NCBI GenBank assembly: GCA_028290305.1
Contig: JAQGKC010000424.1
Coordinates: forward strand, 1-5,331
Origin: Bradyrhizobium sp.
Lineage (GTDB): Bacteria; Pseudomonadota; Alphaproteobacteria; Rhizobiales; Xanthobacteraceae
Direction: 5' to 3'
DNA: 5,331 nucleotides
Shown here: piece after piece, positions 1-5,312 of the stretch
How positions within the stretch are numbered: the first letter of the stretch is position 1
Layout: each line of letters starts with the position of its first letter
Position numbers and translations under genes: made by a program
The notes under the pieces: model-generated
Databases searched by the model: none
Told to the model about the DNA's origin: nothing
What the model saw: only the letters and a program-made list of their open reading frames with translations

Positions 1-210
<210 letters not shown>

Positions 211-381
211 GCTCTCATTTTCAGTGTCCATAGGGCCGCAAGGCCCGTGACGATTGAAAGACAATATGGCGAATAGCGAACAGTGAGTGGCGAATAGAGA
301 AGATCTATTCGCTATTCGCTGCTCCCCATTCGCCCGAGCGCGACAGCGCTCAAAGCTTGCTTCGTTTTCCTTGTCCTTCGC
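211..381 (+). other. 23S-5S internal transcribed spacer
   Basis: About 170 nt separate the two rRNAs. The spacer contains a short GC hairpin (GGGCC-GCAA-GGCCC, about 233-246), a long imperfect hairpin of GCGAATAG units (268-334), and a small hairpin GAGCGC-GACA-GCGCTC (336-351). Its last bases, TTGTCCTT (371-378), are complementary to AAGGACAA just after 5S (505-512), giving a precursor stem that closes around 5S. No tRNA is visible. Confidence 0.85.
268..334 (+). repeat. Long imperfect inverted repeat of GCGAATAG units in the rRNA spacer
   Basis: Two 30-nt arms (268-297 and 305-334) flank a 7-nt loop AGAAGAT. By hand alignment they are complementary at about 24 of 30 positions, and several of the rest would be G-U pairs in RNA. 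The arms are built from the octamer GCGAATAG: direct copies at 269-276 and 290-297, inverted copies (CTATTCGC) at 305-312 and 312-319, and degenerate versions elsewhere. The structure would form a tall hairpin in the pre-rRNA between 23S and 5S. It may be a dispersed palindromic repeat inserted in the spacer or a processing stem; the sequence alone does not decide. Confidence 0.8.
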
Positions 382-501
382 CGGCCTGGTGGTTCTAGCG
401 AGGAGCCTGAACCCGATCCCATCCCGAACTCGGCCGTTAAACTCCTCAGCGCCAATGGTACTATGGCTTAAGCCCTGGGAGAGTAGGTCACCGCCAGGCC
501 T
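382..501 (+). rRNA. rrf: 5S ribosomal RNA (complete)
   Basis: Complete 5S rRNA of about 120 nt. Conserved features seen are helix I (GGCCTGG near 383-389 pairing with CCAGGCC at 494-500), the loop B/C block CCCGATCCCATCCCGAACTC (411-430), and the GGGAGAGTAGGTC block (478-490) before the closing helix. The exact ends are set by helix I and may be off by one or two bases. The flanking complement 371-378 / 505-512 lies outside the mature molecule and probably belongs to the maturation substrate. Confidence 0.97.
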
Positions 502-543
502 GCCAAGGACAAGAAATTCTTCTTTGACACGTCATGATCAAAC

Positions 544-576
544 AAAACGCCGCCTCCCTCGGGAGGCGGCGTTTTT
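544..576 (+). terminator. Intrinsic terminator of the rRNA operon
   Basis: A perfect hairpin has arms 544-557 and 562-575 around the tetraloop CTCG. Its core is CGCCGCCTCC / GGAGGCGGCG, flanked by A on the 5' side and a TTTTTG tract on the 3' side. It lies 43 nt after 5S with no gene between, so it most likely ends the rrn transcript. Confidence 0.93.
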
Positions 577-916
577 GTTGTTGGGTTGCCGGCAGCCTGG
601 CTGGTTTGTGTTCCGGTTCCGATCGGTGCGCGGCAGCGTCTCAAGTTTTGTCGGATGCGAGATCCGCAGCGGGTTCGGGATGAATCACCACCGCGCTCCG
701 GCTGATTATTTGAGCAGTCGGAAAACCGGTGCGTGCGTTCCGGATCAAGACGATCGGTACGACCAGGCCACATCGCCGCATGCGTGAAACAAACATGTCT
801 TTTCTGCGCCTCGGTCTTCGATTTCCAATTCAATCGAAATCAAGGAACAGGTTCATGACCTATTCATTTCAAAATTAGTACGCACTTCTTCCTGTAAGCT
901 CGAACGGTCCCGCCTT
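577..916. other. Intergenic region without a convincing gene
   Basis: About 340 nt lie between the rrn terminator and the ribosome binding site of the next gene. Open frames here run through the 5S gene or the terminator and have no ribosome binding site, so I call none. No tRNA T-arm or cloverleaf was seen. The promoter of the exported-protein gene should lie here, but I see no clean -35/-10 pair. An imperfect dyad at 845-865 and a shorter one, GATTTC-N10-GAAATC (820-841), are the only marked structures. Confidence 0.6.
845..865. promoter_or_regulatory. Imperfect palindrome upstream of the exported-protein gene (candidate operator)
   Basis: The pattern GAA-c-AGGT-tcatg-ACCT-a-TTC is symmetric at seven of ten arm positions on each side of its centre. 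It lies 63 nt before the start codon at 929, where an operator could sit. No regulator is known for it, and the match could be chance. Confidence 0.25.
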
Positions 917-922
917 AAGGAG
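917..922 (+). promoter_or_regulatory. Shine-Dalgarno site for the gene at 929
   Basis: AAGGAG lies 6 nt before the ATG at 929, which is ideal spacing. It fixes this start and supports the gene as real. Confidence 0.85.
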
Positions 923-928
923 ATTCCC

Positions 929-1510
929 ATGCGCGAGTTGATTCGTCCTGTTGCCACTGCGTTGACCATGATCTGCCTTGCCGCCTCGTTCGCGGCGCTG
1001 TCCACCGGCAGCGTGTTCGCCCAGGCGAAGCCCGAGGCGGCGCCGCCGGCACAAGCCGGACAGCCGCCGCAGCTGAAGCAGATCGCGCTGACGGACAAGC
1101 AGGTCGACGGCGTGCTGGCCGCGCAGAAGGACATGAACCCGATCACGGATAAACTGCCGGACAACGCCCCGCCGGACGCCAAGGTGATTTCGCAGCTCGA
1201 AGGCATCGCGAAGAAGCACGGCTTCGCGAGCTTCGAGGAATACAACAACGTCGTGGACAATATCAGTCTCGTCATGGGCGGGATCGACCCCGCGACGAAG
1301 AAGTATGTCGGTTCCGAAGCGGTCATCAAGTCGCAGATCGCCCAGGTCGAGGCCGATAAGAAGATGTCCGCCAACGACAAGAAGCAGACGCTGTCCGATC
1401 TCAACATGGCGCTGAAGGCGCCCGAGCCGCAGGTCGAGAACAAGGGCAATATCGATCTCGTCGTCAAGAATTACGACAAGCTCAACGACGCCTTGGGCGC
1501 GGACCAGTAA
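929..1510 (+). CDS. Small exported protein of unknown function
   Basis: The 193-residue product has a classical Sec signal peptide: Arg2 and Arg6, a hydrophobic stretch at about 8-24, and a likely cut after VFA (residue 31). There is no lipobox, so a soluble periplasmic or secreted protein is expected. The mature part starts with an Ala/Pro/Gln-rich linker (about 34-48). It continues as a charged, Lys/Asp-rich and probably helical domain containing GFASFEEYNNVVDNISLV and GGIDPATKKYVG. The mature chain has no cysteine and no catalytic motif I recognise. I have an impression of similar uncharacterised proteins in Bradyrhizobium and relatives, but cannot name a family. The start is set by the AAGGAG site and the signal peptide. 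It appears to be a single-gene unit, since rrn terminates before it and a strong terminator follows. Gene reality is secure; function is unknown. Confidence 0.88.
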   Translation: MRELIRPVATALTMICLAASFAALSTGSVFAQAKPEAAPPAQAGQPPQLKQIALTDKQVDGVLAAQKDMNPITDKLPDNAPPDAKVISQLEGIAKKHGFASFEEYNNVVDNISLVMGGIDPATKKYVGSEAVIKSQIAQVEADKKMSANDKKQTLSDLNMALKAPEPQVENKGNIDLVVKNYDKLNDALGADQ

Positions 1511-1533
1511 TCGTTCCCCACTGTCAGTGCGTG

Positions 1534-1564
1534 AAAGCCCCGGAGTTCGCTCCGGGGCTTTTTT
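1534..1564 (+). terminator. Intrinsic terminator between convergent genes
   Basis: The hairpin AAAGCCCCGGAG-TTCG-CTCCGGGGCTTT (arms 1534-1545 and 1550-1561) is followed by T residues up to 1564. It lies 23 nt after the exported-protein stop. On the opposite strand the same stem is followed by only a short CTTT run. It may therefore also end the transporter gene, whose stop codon is at 1569-1571, but less efficiently. Confidence 0.93.
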
Positions 1565-1568
1565 GTTG

Positions 1569-2657
1569 TCAGGTGCGCGTCCGCATCCGCATCATGAAGC
1601 TGTCGAACGACAGCTCGGCCACCTGCATCCACATCAACGAATCGCTGCGGTAGGCGGTCAGGCTCGCATACATTTTGCCGAAGTGCGGATTGCTCTTCGC
1701 CAGATCCGCATAGATCTCGCCTGCGGCGCCGTAGCAGGTCTCCAGCACCTCCTGCGGGAACGGGCGCAGGATGGCGCCCGCCACCATGAGCCGCTTGAGC
1801 GCCGGTGGATTGACGTAGTCGTATTTGCCGGTGACCCAGCTGAAGCAATCGTTCGAGGCGGCGGTGACCGCGGCCTGATAGTGCTTGGGCAGCGCGTTCC
1901 AGCGCTCGATGTTGACGAGGTTGTGTCCCTGGCCGGTGCCTTCCCACCAGCCCGGGTAGTAGTAATATTTGGCGACTTTCACGAAGCCGAGCTTCTCGTC
2001 GTCATAGGGACCGACCCATTCCGCGGCGTCGATGGTGCCCTTTTCCAGCGCCGGGTAGATGTCGCCGGCCGCGATCTGCTGCGGCACGCCGCCGACCTTC
2101 GCGATGATGGTGCCGGCAAATCCGCCGACGCGGAATTTCAATCCCTTGAAGTCGTCGATCGTCTTGATTTCCTTGCGAAACCAGCCGCCCATTTGCGCGC
2201 CCGTGCTTCCCGTCGGGATGCCCACGCAATTGTGCTCCTTCAAGAGGTCATTGAGCATGTCCTGCCCGCCGCCCCACAACAGCCACGAGATATGCTGGCG
2301 CGTGTTGAGGCCGAACGGCAGCGCGGTGCCAAACGTAAACGCCGGGTTCTTGCCCCAGTAATAATACAGCGCGGTGTTGCCCATTTCGACGGTGCCGTTC
2401 GACACCGCGTCGAGCACCTGCAGGCCCGGCACGATTTCGCCGGCCGCGAACGGCTGGATCTGGAAACGATTGTCTGTGATCTCGGCGACGCGCTTGCAGA
2501 AATATTCGCAGCCGCCATAGAGCGTATCGAGCGATTTCGGCCAGCTCGCCGCGAGCCGCCATTTCACCTCCGGCATCGATTGCGCGATCGCCGGCGCGGC
2601 AACCGTGCTTGCCGCGAGACCGACGCCACTCACCTTCAAGAAATCACGACGCTTCAT
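1569..2657 (-). CDS. TRAP transporter substrate-binding protein, TakP-like (2-oxoacid type)
   Basis: Periplasmic binding protein of a tripartite (TRAP) carboxylate transporter, 362 residues. A twin-arginine signal (MKRRDFLK, then a hydrophobic stretch, probable cut after AIA at residue 25) suggests Tat export. The mature sequence closely matches what I recall of Rhodobacter sphaeroides TakP, which binds pyruvate and other 2-oxoacids with a cation. Shared blocks are LAASWPKSLDT (35-45), AAGEIVPGLQ (71-80), YYYWGK (98-103), TGAQMGGWFR (152-161), RVGGFAG (176-182), PQQIAAGDIYPALEKGTID (192-210) and EWVGPYDDEKLGF (213-225). Arg176 is the family's carboxylate-binding arginine; Gln155, Glu213 and Trp214 match the cation/ligand site from memory. 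The frame stays open up to 2789, but the ATG at 2657 is chosen because the signal peptide starts there and a purine-rich site precedes it. No small or large TRAP membrane subunit is in the window, so the protein is an orphan here. A 2-oxoacid or related hydroxy-acid ligand is inference. Confidence 0.93.
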   Translation of the reverse strand: MKRRDFLKVSGVGLAASTVAAPAIAQSMPEVKWRLAASWPKSLDTLYGGCEYFCKRVAEITDNRFQIQPFAAGEIVPGLQVLDAVSNGTVEMGNTALYYYWGKNPAFTFGTALPFGLNTRQHISWLLWGGGQDMLNDLLKEHNCVGIPTGSTGAQMGGWFRKEIKTIDDFKGLKFRVGGFAGTIIAKVGGVPQQIAAGDIYPALEKGTIDAAEWVGPYDDEKLGFVKVAKYYYYPGWWEGTGQGHNLVNIERWNALPKHYQAAVTAASNDCFSWVTGKYDYVNPPALKRLMVAGAILRPFPQEVLETCYGAAGEIYADLAKSNPHFGKMYASLTAYRSDSLMWMQVAELSFDSFMMRMRTRT

Positions 2658-2662
2658 GCGCT

Positions 2663-2669
2663 TCCCCTC
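2663..2669 (-). promoter_or_regulatory. Ribosome binding site that sets the TRAP protein start
   Basis: On the minus strand GAGGGGA lies 5 nt before the ATG at 2657. It is not a perfect AGGAG but is well placed. It agrees with the twin-arginine signal beginning at this ATG rather than at the in-frame codon 132 nt further upstream. Confidence 0.65.
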
Positions 2670-2725
2670 TGTTTCCGTGCCGAGTGCTCGACGAGGGACA
2701 ACGATCTTGACTGTCGCTTTTTGTT

Positions 2726-2740
2726 CGTCGGCGGCCGACG
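2726..2740. promoter_or_regulatory. 15-nt perfect dyad upstream of the TRAP gene (candidate operator)
   Basis: CGTCGGC-G-GCCGACG is an inverted repeat with 7-nt arms and a 1-nt centre, about 70 nt before the TRAP start. A 1-nt centre makes an RNA hairpin poor, and no T tract follows on the minus strand, so it does not read as a terminator. An operator is possible; in GC-rich DNA chance is also possible. Confidence 0.3.
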
Positions 2741-2903
2741 TTGATGCCCGGACATTTGATCTCGGGTCGCCGACAGGATGATCAATCACTCGAGGGGAAT
2801 CAAGCGCGCCTTCCCGACGCAGGTGCGAAAGGATCGCTTGGCACGCGGGTGATGCGGGGCGCGTTCGCCTCCGCTGGTACTATCTTGCTAGCGCCTTTTC
2901 CGT

Positions 2904-2918
2904 TCCGATTGAATCGGA
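2904..2918. promoter_or_regulatory. 15-nt perfect dyad just past the SAF oxidoreductase stop
   Basis: TCCGATT-G-AATCGGA has 7-nt arms around one base and lies 10 nt downstream of the oxidoreductase stop codon (2931-2929). There is no T run after it on the minus strand, so a classical terminator is unlikely. It could be a protein-binding site in the 271-nt gap before the TRAP gene. Confidence 0.3.
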
Positions 2919-2928
2919 GGCTACACAT

Positions 2929-4239
2929 CTAGCGCGCAGACGCGAACGCGGCTTCCATCGCCTTGCGCGTTGTGACGGTGTCGTCGCTTGGATCGACCTC
3001 GACGTCGTTCCAGCGCACCACCGCGCCATGGGCGATGTCGTTTTTCAGTTTCACACGATGCGCGAGCCCGATCGGCAGCGCGCCGGCTTTCAAGCTCGCC
3101 GCGGCCGGCATCAGTTTGCCCCACACGGTGTAGCCGCCTTCGCCGTCGAGCATCTCGCCTGAACGTAGATCGCGCTTGGCGACGGCAGCGACATCGCCAC
3201 GGAAACCTTGCGGCTGTCCGGTCGGCTCCTTGCGCAACGCCGCCGACAGCACCGAGATGTTCAATTCCAGCCCGATCAGATGATAGGGCTTGTACATTGC
3301 GGCATAGCGTCCGCTCGCATCGGTTTTCAGGCCATACTGCCTGAAGCAGTCGGCGGCGTAATCGTTCGGCGCTTCGAGCACCACATAGACGCCCCAGCGC
3401 AGATCGCGGAATACCGGCCGCCCGTCGCGCTCCAGCGACGACACCACTTCCACCACGCCGGATTTTTCCAGCACGCCGCCTTGGCCGCGCGGCCGCATCA
3501 CATGCGGAAGATCGTCGACCCCGCAAGGCGGAAACAACAGCCCTTCGGAAGGAACATCGAGACCGGTCGCGTTGGCGATCGCCGCCATTTCGATCGCCGA
3601 CTTGGTGCCGTCGAGAAACGAATTGAACATCTGCGGATTCATGCCGGCGGATTGCGCCTCGCTTGCGGTGAGACCGTAATGCTGCCAGACGCCCTCCGGC
3701 GTCACGTCATGATAGGCGGGAAGATATTTGGTGCCCTTGCCGGCGGCGACGACGCGGAAGCCGGTGGCGCGGGCCCAGTCGACCATCTCGGCCGTCAGGG
3801 CCGGCTGGTCGCCATAGGCCAGCGAATAGACCACGCCGGCCTTCCGCGCCTCGTCGGCAAGCAGCGGCCCCGCCAGCACGTCGGCCTCGACATTGACCAT
3901 CACGATGTGCTTGCCGGCGGCGATCGCCGCACGCGCGTGGCGGATGCCGACGGCCGGATTGCCGGTCGCCTCCACGATCACCTCGATATCGCCCGATGTC
4001 GCCTTCGCGGCCTCGGCGGTGAATGTCGTCGCCGCGATCCGCGCCACATCCCAGCCGACCGTCTTGCAGGCATCCCTGGCACGCTGCGGATCGAGATCGA
4101 CAATGACGGGCACGTCGAGTCCCGCCGTGTGCGGCACCTGCGACAGGAACATCGAGCCGAACTTGCCGGCGCCGATCAGCGCGACGCGGACGGGTTTTCC
4201 GGCCGCGCGGCGCGCGTTGAGGAGATGATGGAGATTCAT
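2929..4239 (-). CDS. Homoserine dehydrogenase-like NAD(P)-dependent oxidoreductase with C-terminal SAF domain
   Basis: Probable cytoplasmic dehydrogenase of the 'predicted homoserine dehydrogenase with SAF domain' group, 436 residues. A Rossmann fold opens the protein: VRVALIGAGKFG (17-28) gives the GxGxxG nucleotide loop, and Asp48 at the end of the second strand (VIVDLD) favours NAD over NADP. Further blocks are EATGNP (90-95), MVNVEAD (114-120), YGDQPAL (142-148) and AGKGTKYLP (166-174), typical of this group. About residues 349-420 form the SAF domain, often a sugar- or acid-binding module. True homoserine dehydrogenase for threonine synthesis lacks SAF, so a catabolic or sugar-acid role is more likely; the substrate is unknown. 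An in-frame TTG at 4254 has no Shine-Dalgarno site, so ATG 4239 is preferred, though its own GGA is weak and 10 nt away. The gene starts 134 nt after the dioxygenase stop, with a REP palindrome between them. Confidence 0.9.
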   Translation of the reverse strand: MNLHHLLNARRAAGKPVRVALIGAGKFGSMFLSQVPHTAGLDVPVIVDLDPQRARDACKTVGWDVARIAATTFTAEAAKATSGDIEVIVEATGNPAVGIRHARAAIAAGKHIVMVNVEADVLAGPLLADEARKAGVVYSLAYGDQPALTAEMVDWARATGFRVVAAGKGTKYLPAYHDVTPEGVWQHYGLTASEAQSAGMNPQMFNSFLDGTKSAIEMAAIANATGLDVPSEGLLFPPCGVDDLPHVMRPRGQGGVLEKSGVVEVVSSLERDGRPVFRDLRWGVYVVLEAPNDYAADCFRQYGLKTDASGRYAAMYKPYHLIGLELNISVLSAALRKEPTGQPQGFRGDVAAVAKRDLRSGEMLDGEGGYTVWGKLMPAAASLKAGALPIGLAHRVKLKNDIAHGAVVRWNDVEVDPSDDTVTTRKAMEAAFASAR

Positions 4240-4264
4240 GTGAAAGTGATCCAATCAATGATTT

Positions 4265-4363
4265 CGTCATTCCGGGGCCTGCGCAGCACGAACCCGGAAT
4301 CCATAACCACCAGCGGGAGTATGGATTCCGGGCTCGACGCTTGCGCGTCGCCCCGGAATGACG
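4265..4363. repeat. REP-like palindromic element, copy 1
   Basis: A 99-nt intergenic palindrome has perfect 14-nt outer arms CGTCATTCCGGGGC (4265-4278) and GCCCCGGAATGACG (4350-4363). Inside are a 13-bp hairpin, CCCGGAATCCATA (4293-4305) with TATGGATTCCGGG (4320-4332), and a 6-bp hairpin CGACGC-TTGC-GCGTCG (4335-4350, sharing its last base with the outer arm). The whole can fold as a branched cruciform. It begins 10 nt beyond the dioxygenase stop and ends about 25 nt before the oxidoreductase start. It may stabilise the upstream mRNA or reduce read-through. It is the same family as the copy at 5202-5302. Confidence 0.9.
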
Positions 4364-4373
4364 GTGAATAAAG

Positions 4374-5174
4374 CTACTCCGCCGCTTGCCGATGCGCGCG
4401 CGCCAGTTGCGTCAGCGCGTCGTCGTCCACGGTCTGGATCGGCCTGAAATCGCGATGCGCGATGTAGTCCGGCCGGGTGGGGTTGCGGATGTAGTTCGAC
4501 ACCGCGTTCAGCGTCAGATAGACGATCTTGCGCGGGTAGGGCGTGATGTTGCCGGCCGAGCCGTGCACGAGATTGCCATGGAACATCAGCATGCCGCCGG
4601 CCTTGCCGGTCGGCGCGACGATGCCGCCCTGCTTGACGAGTCGCGTCACGGTCTCTTCGTCCAGCGTCCACAGCGGGTAGGAGGTCGTTTCGAGATCGTG
4701 GGAGGCCTTGAGATCGCCCGCGTTCTGGCTCTTCGGCACCAGCATCAAGGGTCCGTTGATCGGCATCACCTCGTCGAGGAAGATCGCGATGTTCATGGCG
4801 CGCGGCTCCGGCATGCCGTCATCGCGCTTCCAGGTGCCGTAATCCTGGTGCCACTGCCAGACTTCGCCAGTGTAGGCGGATGTAGCGTTGATCTTGAACT
4901 GATGCATGTAGAGCTTCTCGCCGAAGATCTGCTCGATCGGCTCGATCATGCGCGGATGCGCGCCGAGCAAGCCGAACGCCTCGTTGTAGAGATGGGCGGC
5001 GAACGCCGTGCGCGGCGCGCCGCTCTTCTCGCGCCACACCTCGGGGCGGCTGGCGGCATAAATGCCTTCGGCCTCGCGCGCCAGGAAGGCGGTTTCCTCG
5101 GGGCTGAAAAGCTCGGGCAGGAACAGCCAGCCCTCGCGGTTGAAATGGTCGATCTGCTCTTGGGTCAGCTTCAT
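4374..5174 (-). CDS. Phytanoyl-CoA dioxygenase (PhyH) family Fe(II)/2-oxoglutarate-dependent oxygenase
   Basis: Cytosolic non-haem iron dioxygenase of 266 residues, expected to hydroxylate a small substrate while converting 2-oxoglutarate to succinate. The iron ligands are clear: His109 and Asp111 in WQWHQDYGTW, and His204 in GNLVHGSAGN. Arg215, 11 residues after the last histidine, is the expected 2-oxoglutarate ligand. The stretch WHQDYGTWKRDDGMP...NGPLMLVPKSQ, with the H-to-R spacing, closely parallels ectoine hydroxylase EctD (WHSDFETW..EDGMP, NGPLM..PGSH, His-x10-Arg). Several EctD signature positions differ, so I do not call it ectD. Start ATG 5174 is fixed by a strong AAGGAGG; the frame runs on to 5312, but that extension is translated REP repeat. 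It is the first complete gene of a minus-strand series with the SAF oxidoreductase and TRAP protein. The substrate is unknown. Confidence 0.93.
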   Translation of the reverse strand: MKLTQEQIDHFNREGWLFLPELFSPEETAFLAREAEGIYAASRPEVWREKSGAPRTAFAAHLYNEAFGLLGAHPRMIEPIEQIFGEKLYMHQFKINATSAYTGEVWQWHQDYGTWKRDDGMPEPRAMNIAIFLDEVMPINGPLMLVPKSQNAGDLKASHDLETTSYPLWTLDEETVTRLVKQGGIVAPTGKAGGMLMFHGNLVHGSAGNITPYPRKIVYLTLNAVSNYIRNPTRPDYIAHRDFRPIQTVDDDALTQLARAHRQAAE

Positions 5175-5180
5175 GACGTT

Positions 5181-5187
5181 CCTCCTT
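5181..5187 (-). promoter_or_regulatory. Shine-Dalgarno site that sets the dioxygenase start
   Basis: AAGGAGG on the minus strand lies 6 nt before the ATG at 5174. It excludes the longer in-frame start at 5312, whose first 46 codons run through the REP palindrome. Confidence 0.92.
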
Positions 5188-5201
5188 CGGTTTTTGTTAT
5201 T

Positions 5202-5302
5202 GTCATTCCGGGACGCGCGCAGCGCGGACCCGGAATCTCGAGATTCCCCGATGCGCAATTGCGCATCTGAGGTCTGGTGCTTGCGCACCATCCCGGAATG
5301 AC
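5202..5302. repeat. REP-like palindromic element, copy 2
   Basis: A 101-nt element has perfect outer arms GTCATTCCGGGA (5202-5213) and TCCCGGAATGAC (5291-5302). It holds three internal hairpins: GGAATCTCGAGATTCC (5232-5247), GATGCGCAATTGCGCATC (5250-5267, perfect 18-nt palindrome) and TGGTGC-TTGC-GCACCA (5275-5290). It shares outer arms, the GCGCAGC and ACCCGGAATC blocks and the TTGC-loop hairpin with copy 1, in the same orientation, and carries one extra palindrome. It lies 27 nt upstream of the dioxygenase start, in its leader or promoter region. Confidence 0.9.
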
Positions 5303-5312
5303 GGCGCTTCAA

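Noticed and set aside
287..787. 166-codon plus-strand frame over the spacer and 5S
   Set aside because: It crosses the entire 5S rRNA and the rrn terminator, so it cannot be a normal protein gene.
468..833. 121-codon minus-strand frame after 5S
   Set aside because: It overlaps the 3' end of 5S and the terminator stem, and has no ribosome binding site or recognisable domain.
502..928. A tRNA after 5S, as in some alphaproteobacterial rrn operons
   Set aside because: No cloverleaf or T-arm consensus is present; TTCCGGTTCCGATCGG near 610-625 does not close into tRNA arms.
1527..2744. 405-codon open frame on the plus strand, antisense to the TRAP gene
   Set aside because: The minus-strand product is an unmistakable TRAP binding protein with a signal peptide. 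The antisense frame starts inside the terminator, has no ribosome binding site, and is an Arg/Ala/Asp-rich sequence of the kind produced by GC-biased codons.
2904..2918. Terminator for the SAF oxidoreductase
   Set aside because: The dyad has a one-base centre and no T tract on the minus strand, so it does not meet intrinsic-terminator criteria.
2929..4239. Housekeeping homoserine dehydrogenase (hom)
   Set aside because: The C-terminal SAF domain and the motifs match the separate SAF-containing oxidoreductase group, and there is no threonine-pathway context.
3208..4371. 387-codon plus-strand frame antisense to the SAF oxidoreductase
   Set aside because: It runs out of coding shadow into the REP palindrome (its tail SGLDACASPRNDGE is repeat-derived), and the opposite strand encodes a recognisable dehydrogenase.
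4386..5270. 294-codon plus-strand frame antisense to the dioxygenase
   Set aside because: The composition is Arg/Val/Ala/His-rich with no domain, and its end lies in the second REP. The minus strand holds all dioxygenase active-site residues.
4265..5302. CRISPR array or insertion sequence from the paired repeats
   Set aside because: There are only two copies, about 840 nt apart, each a self-contained palindrome with no spacers, transposase gene or target-site duplication seen. They fit REP-like elements.
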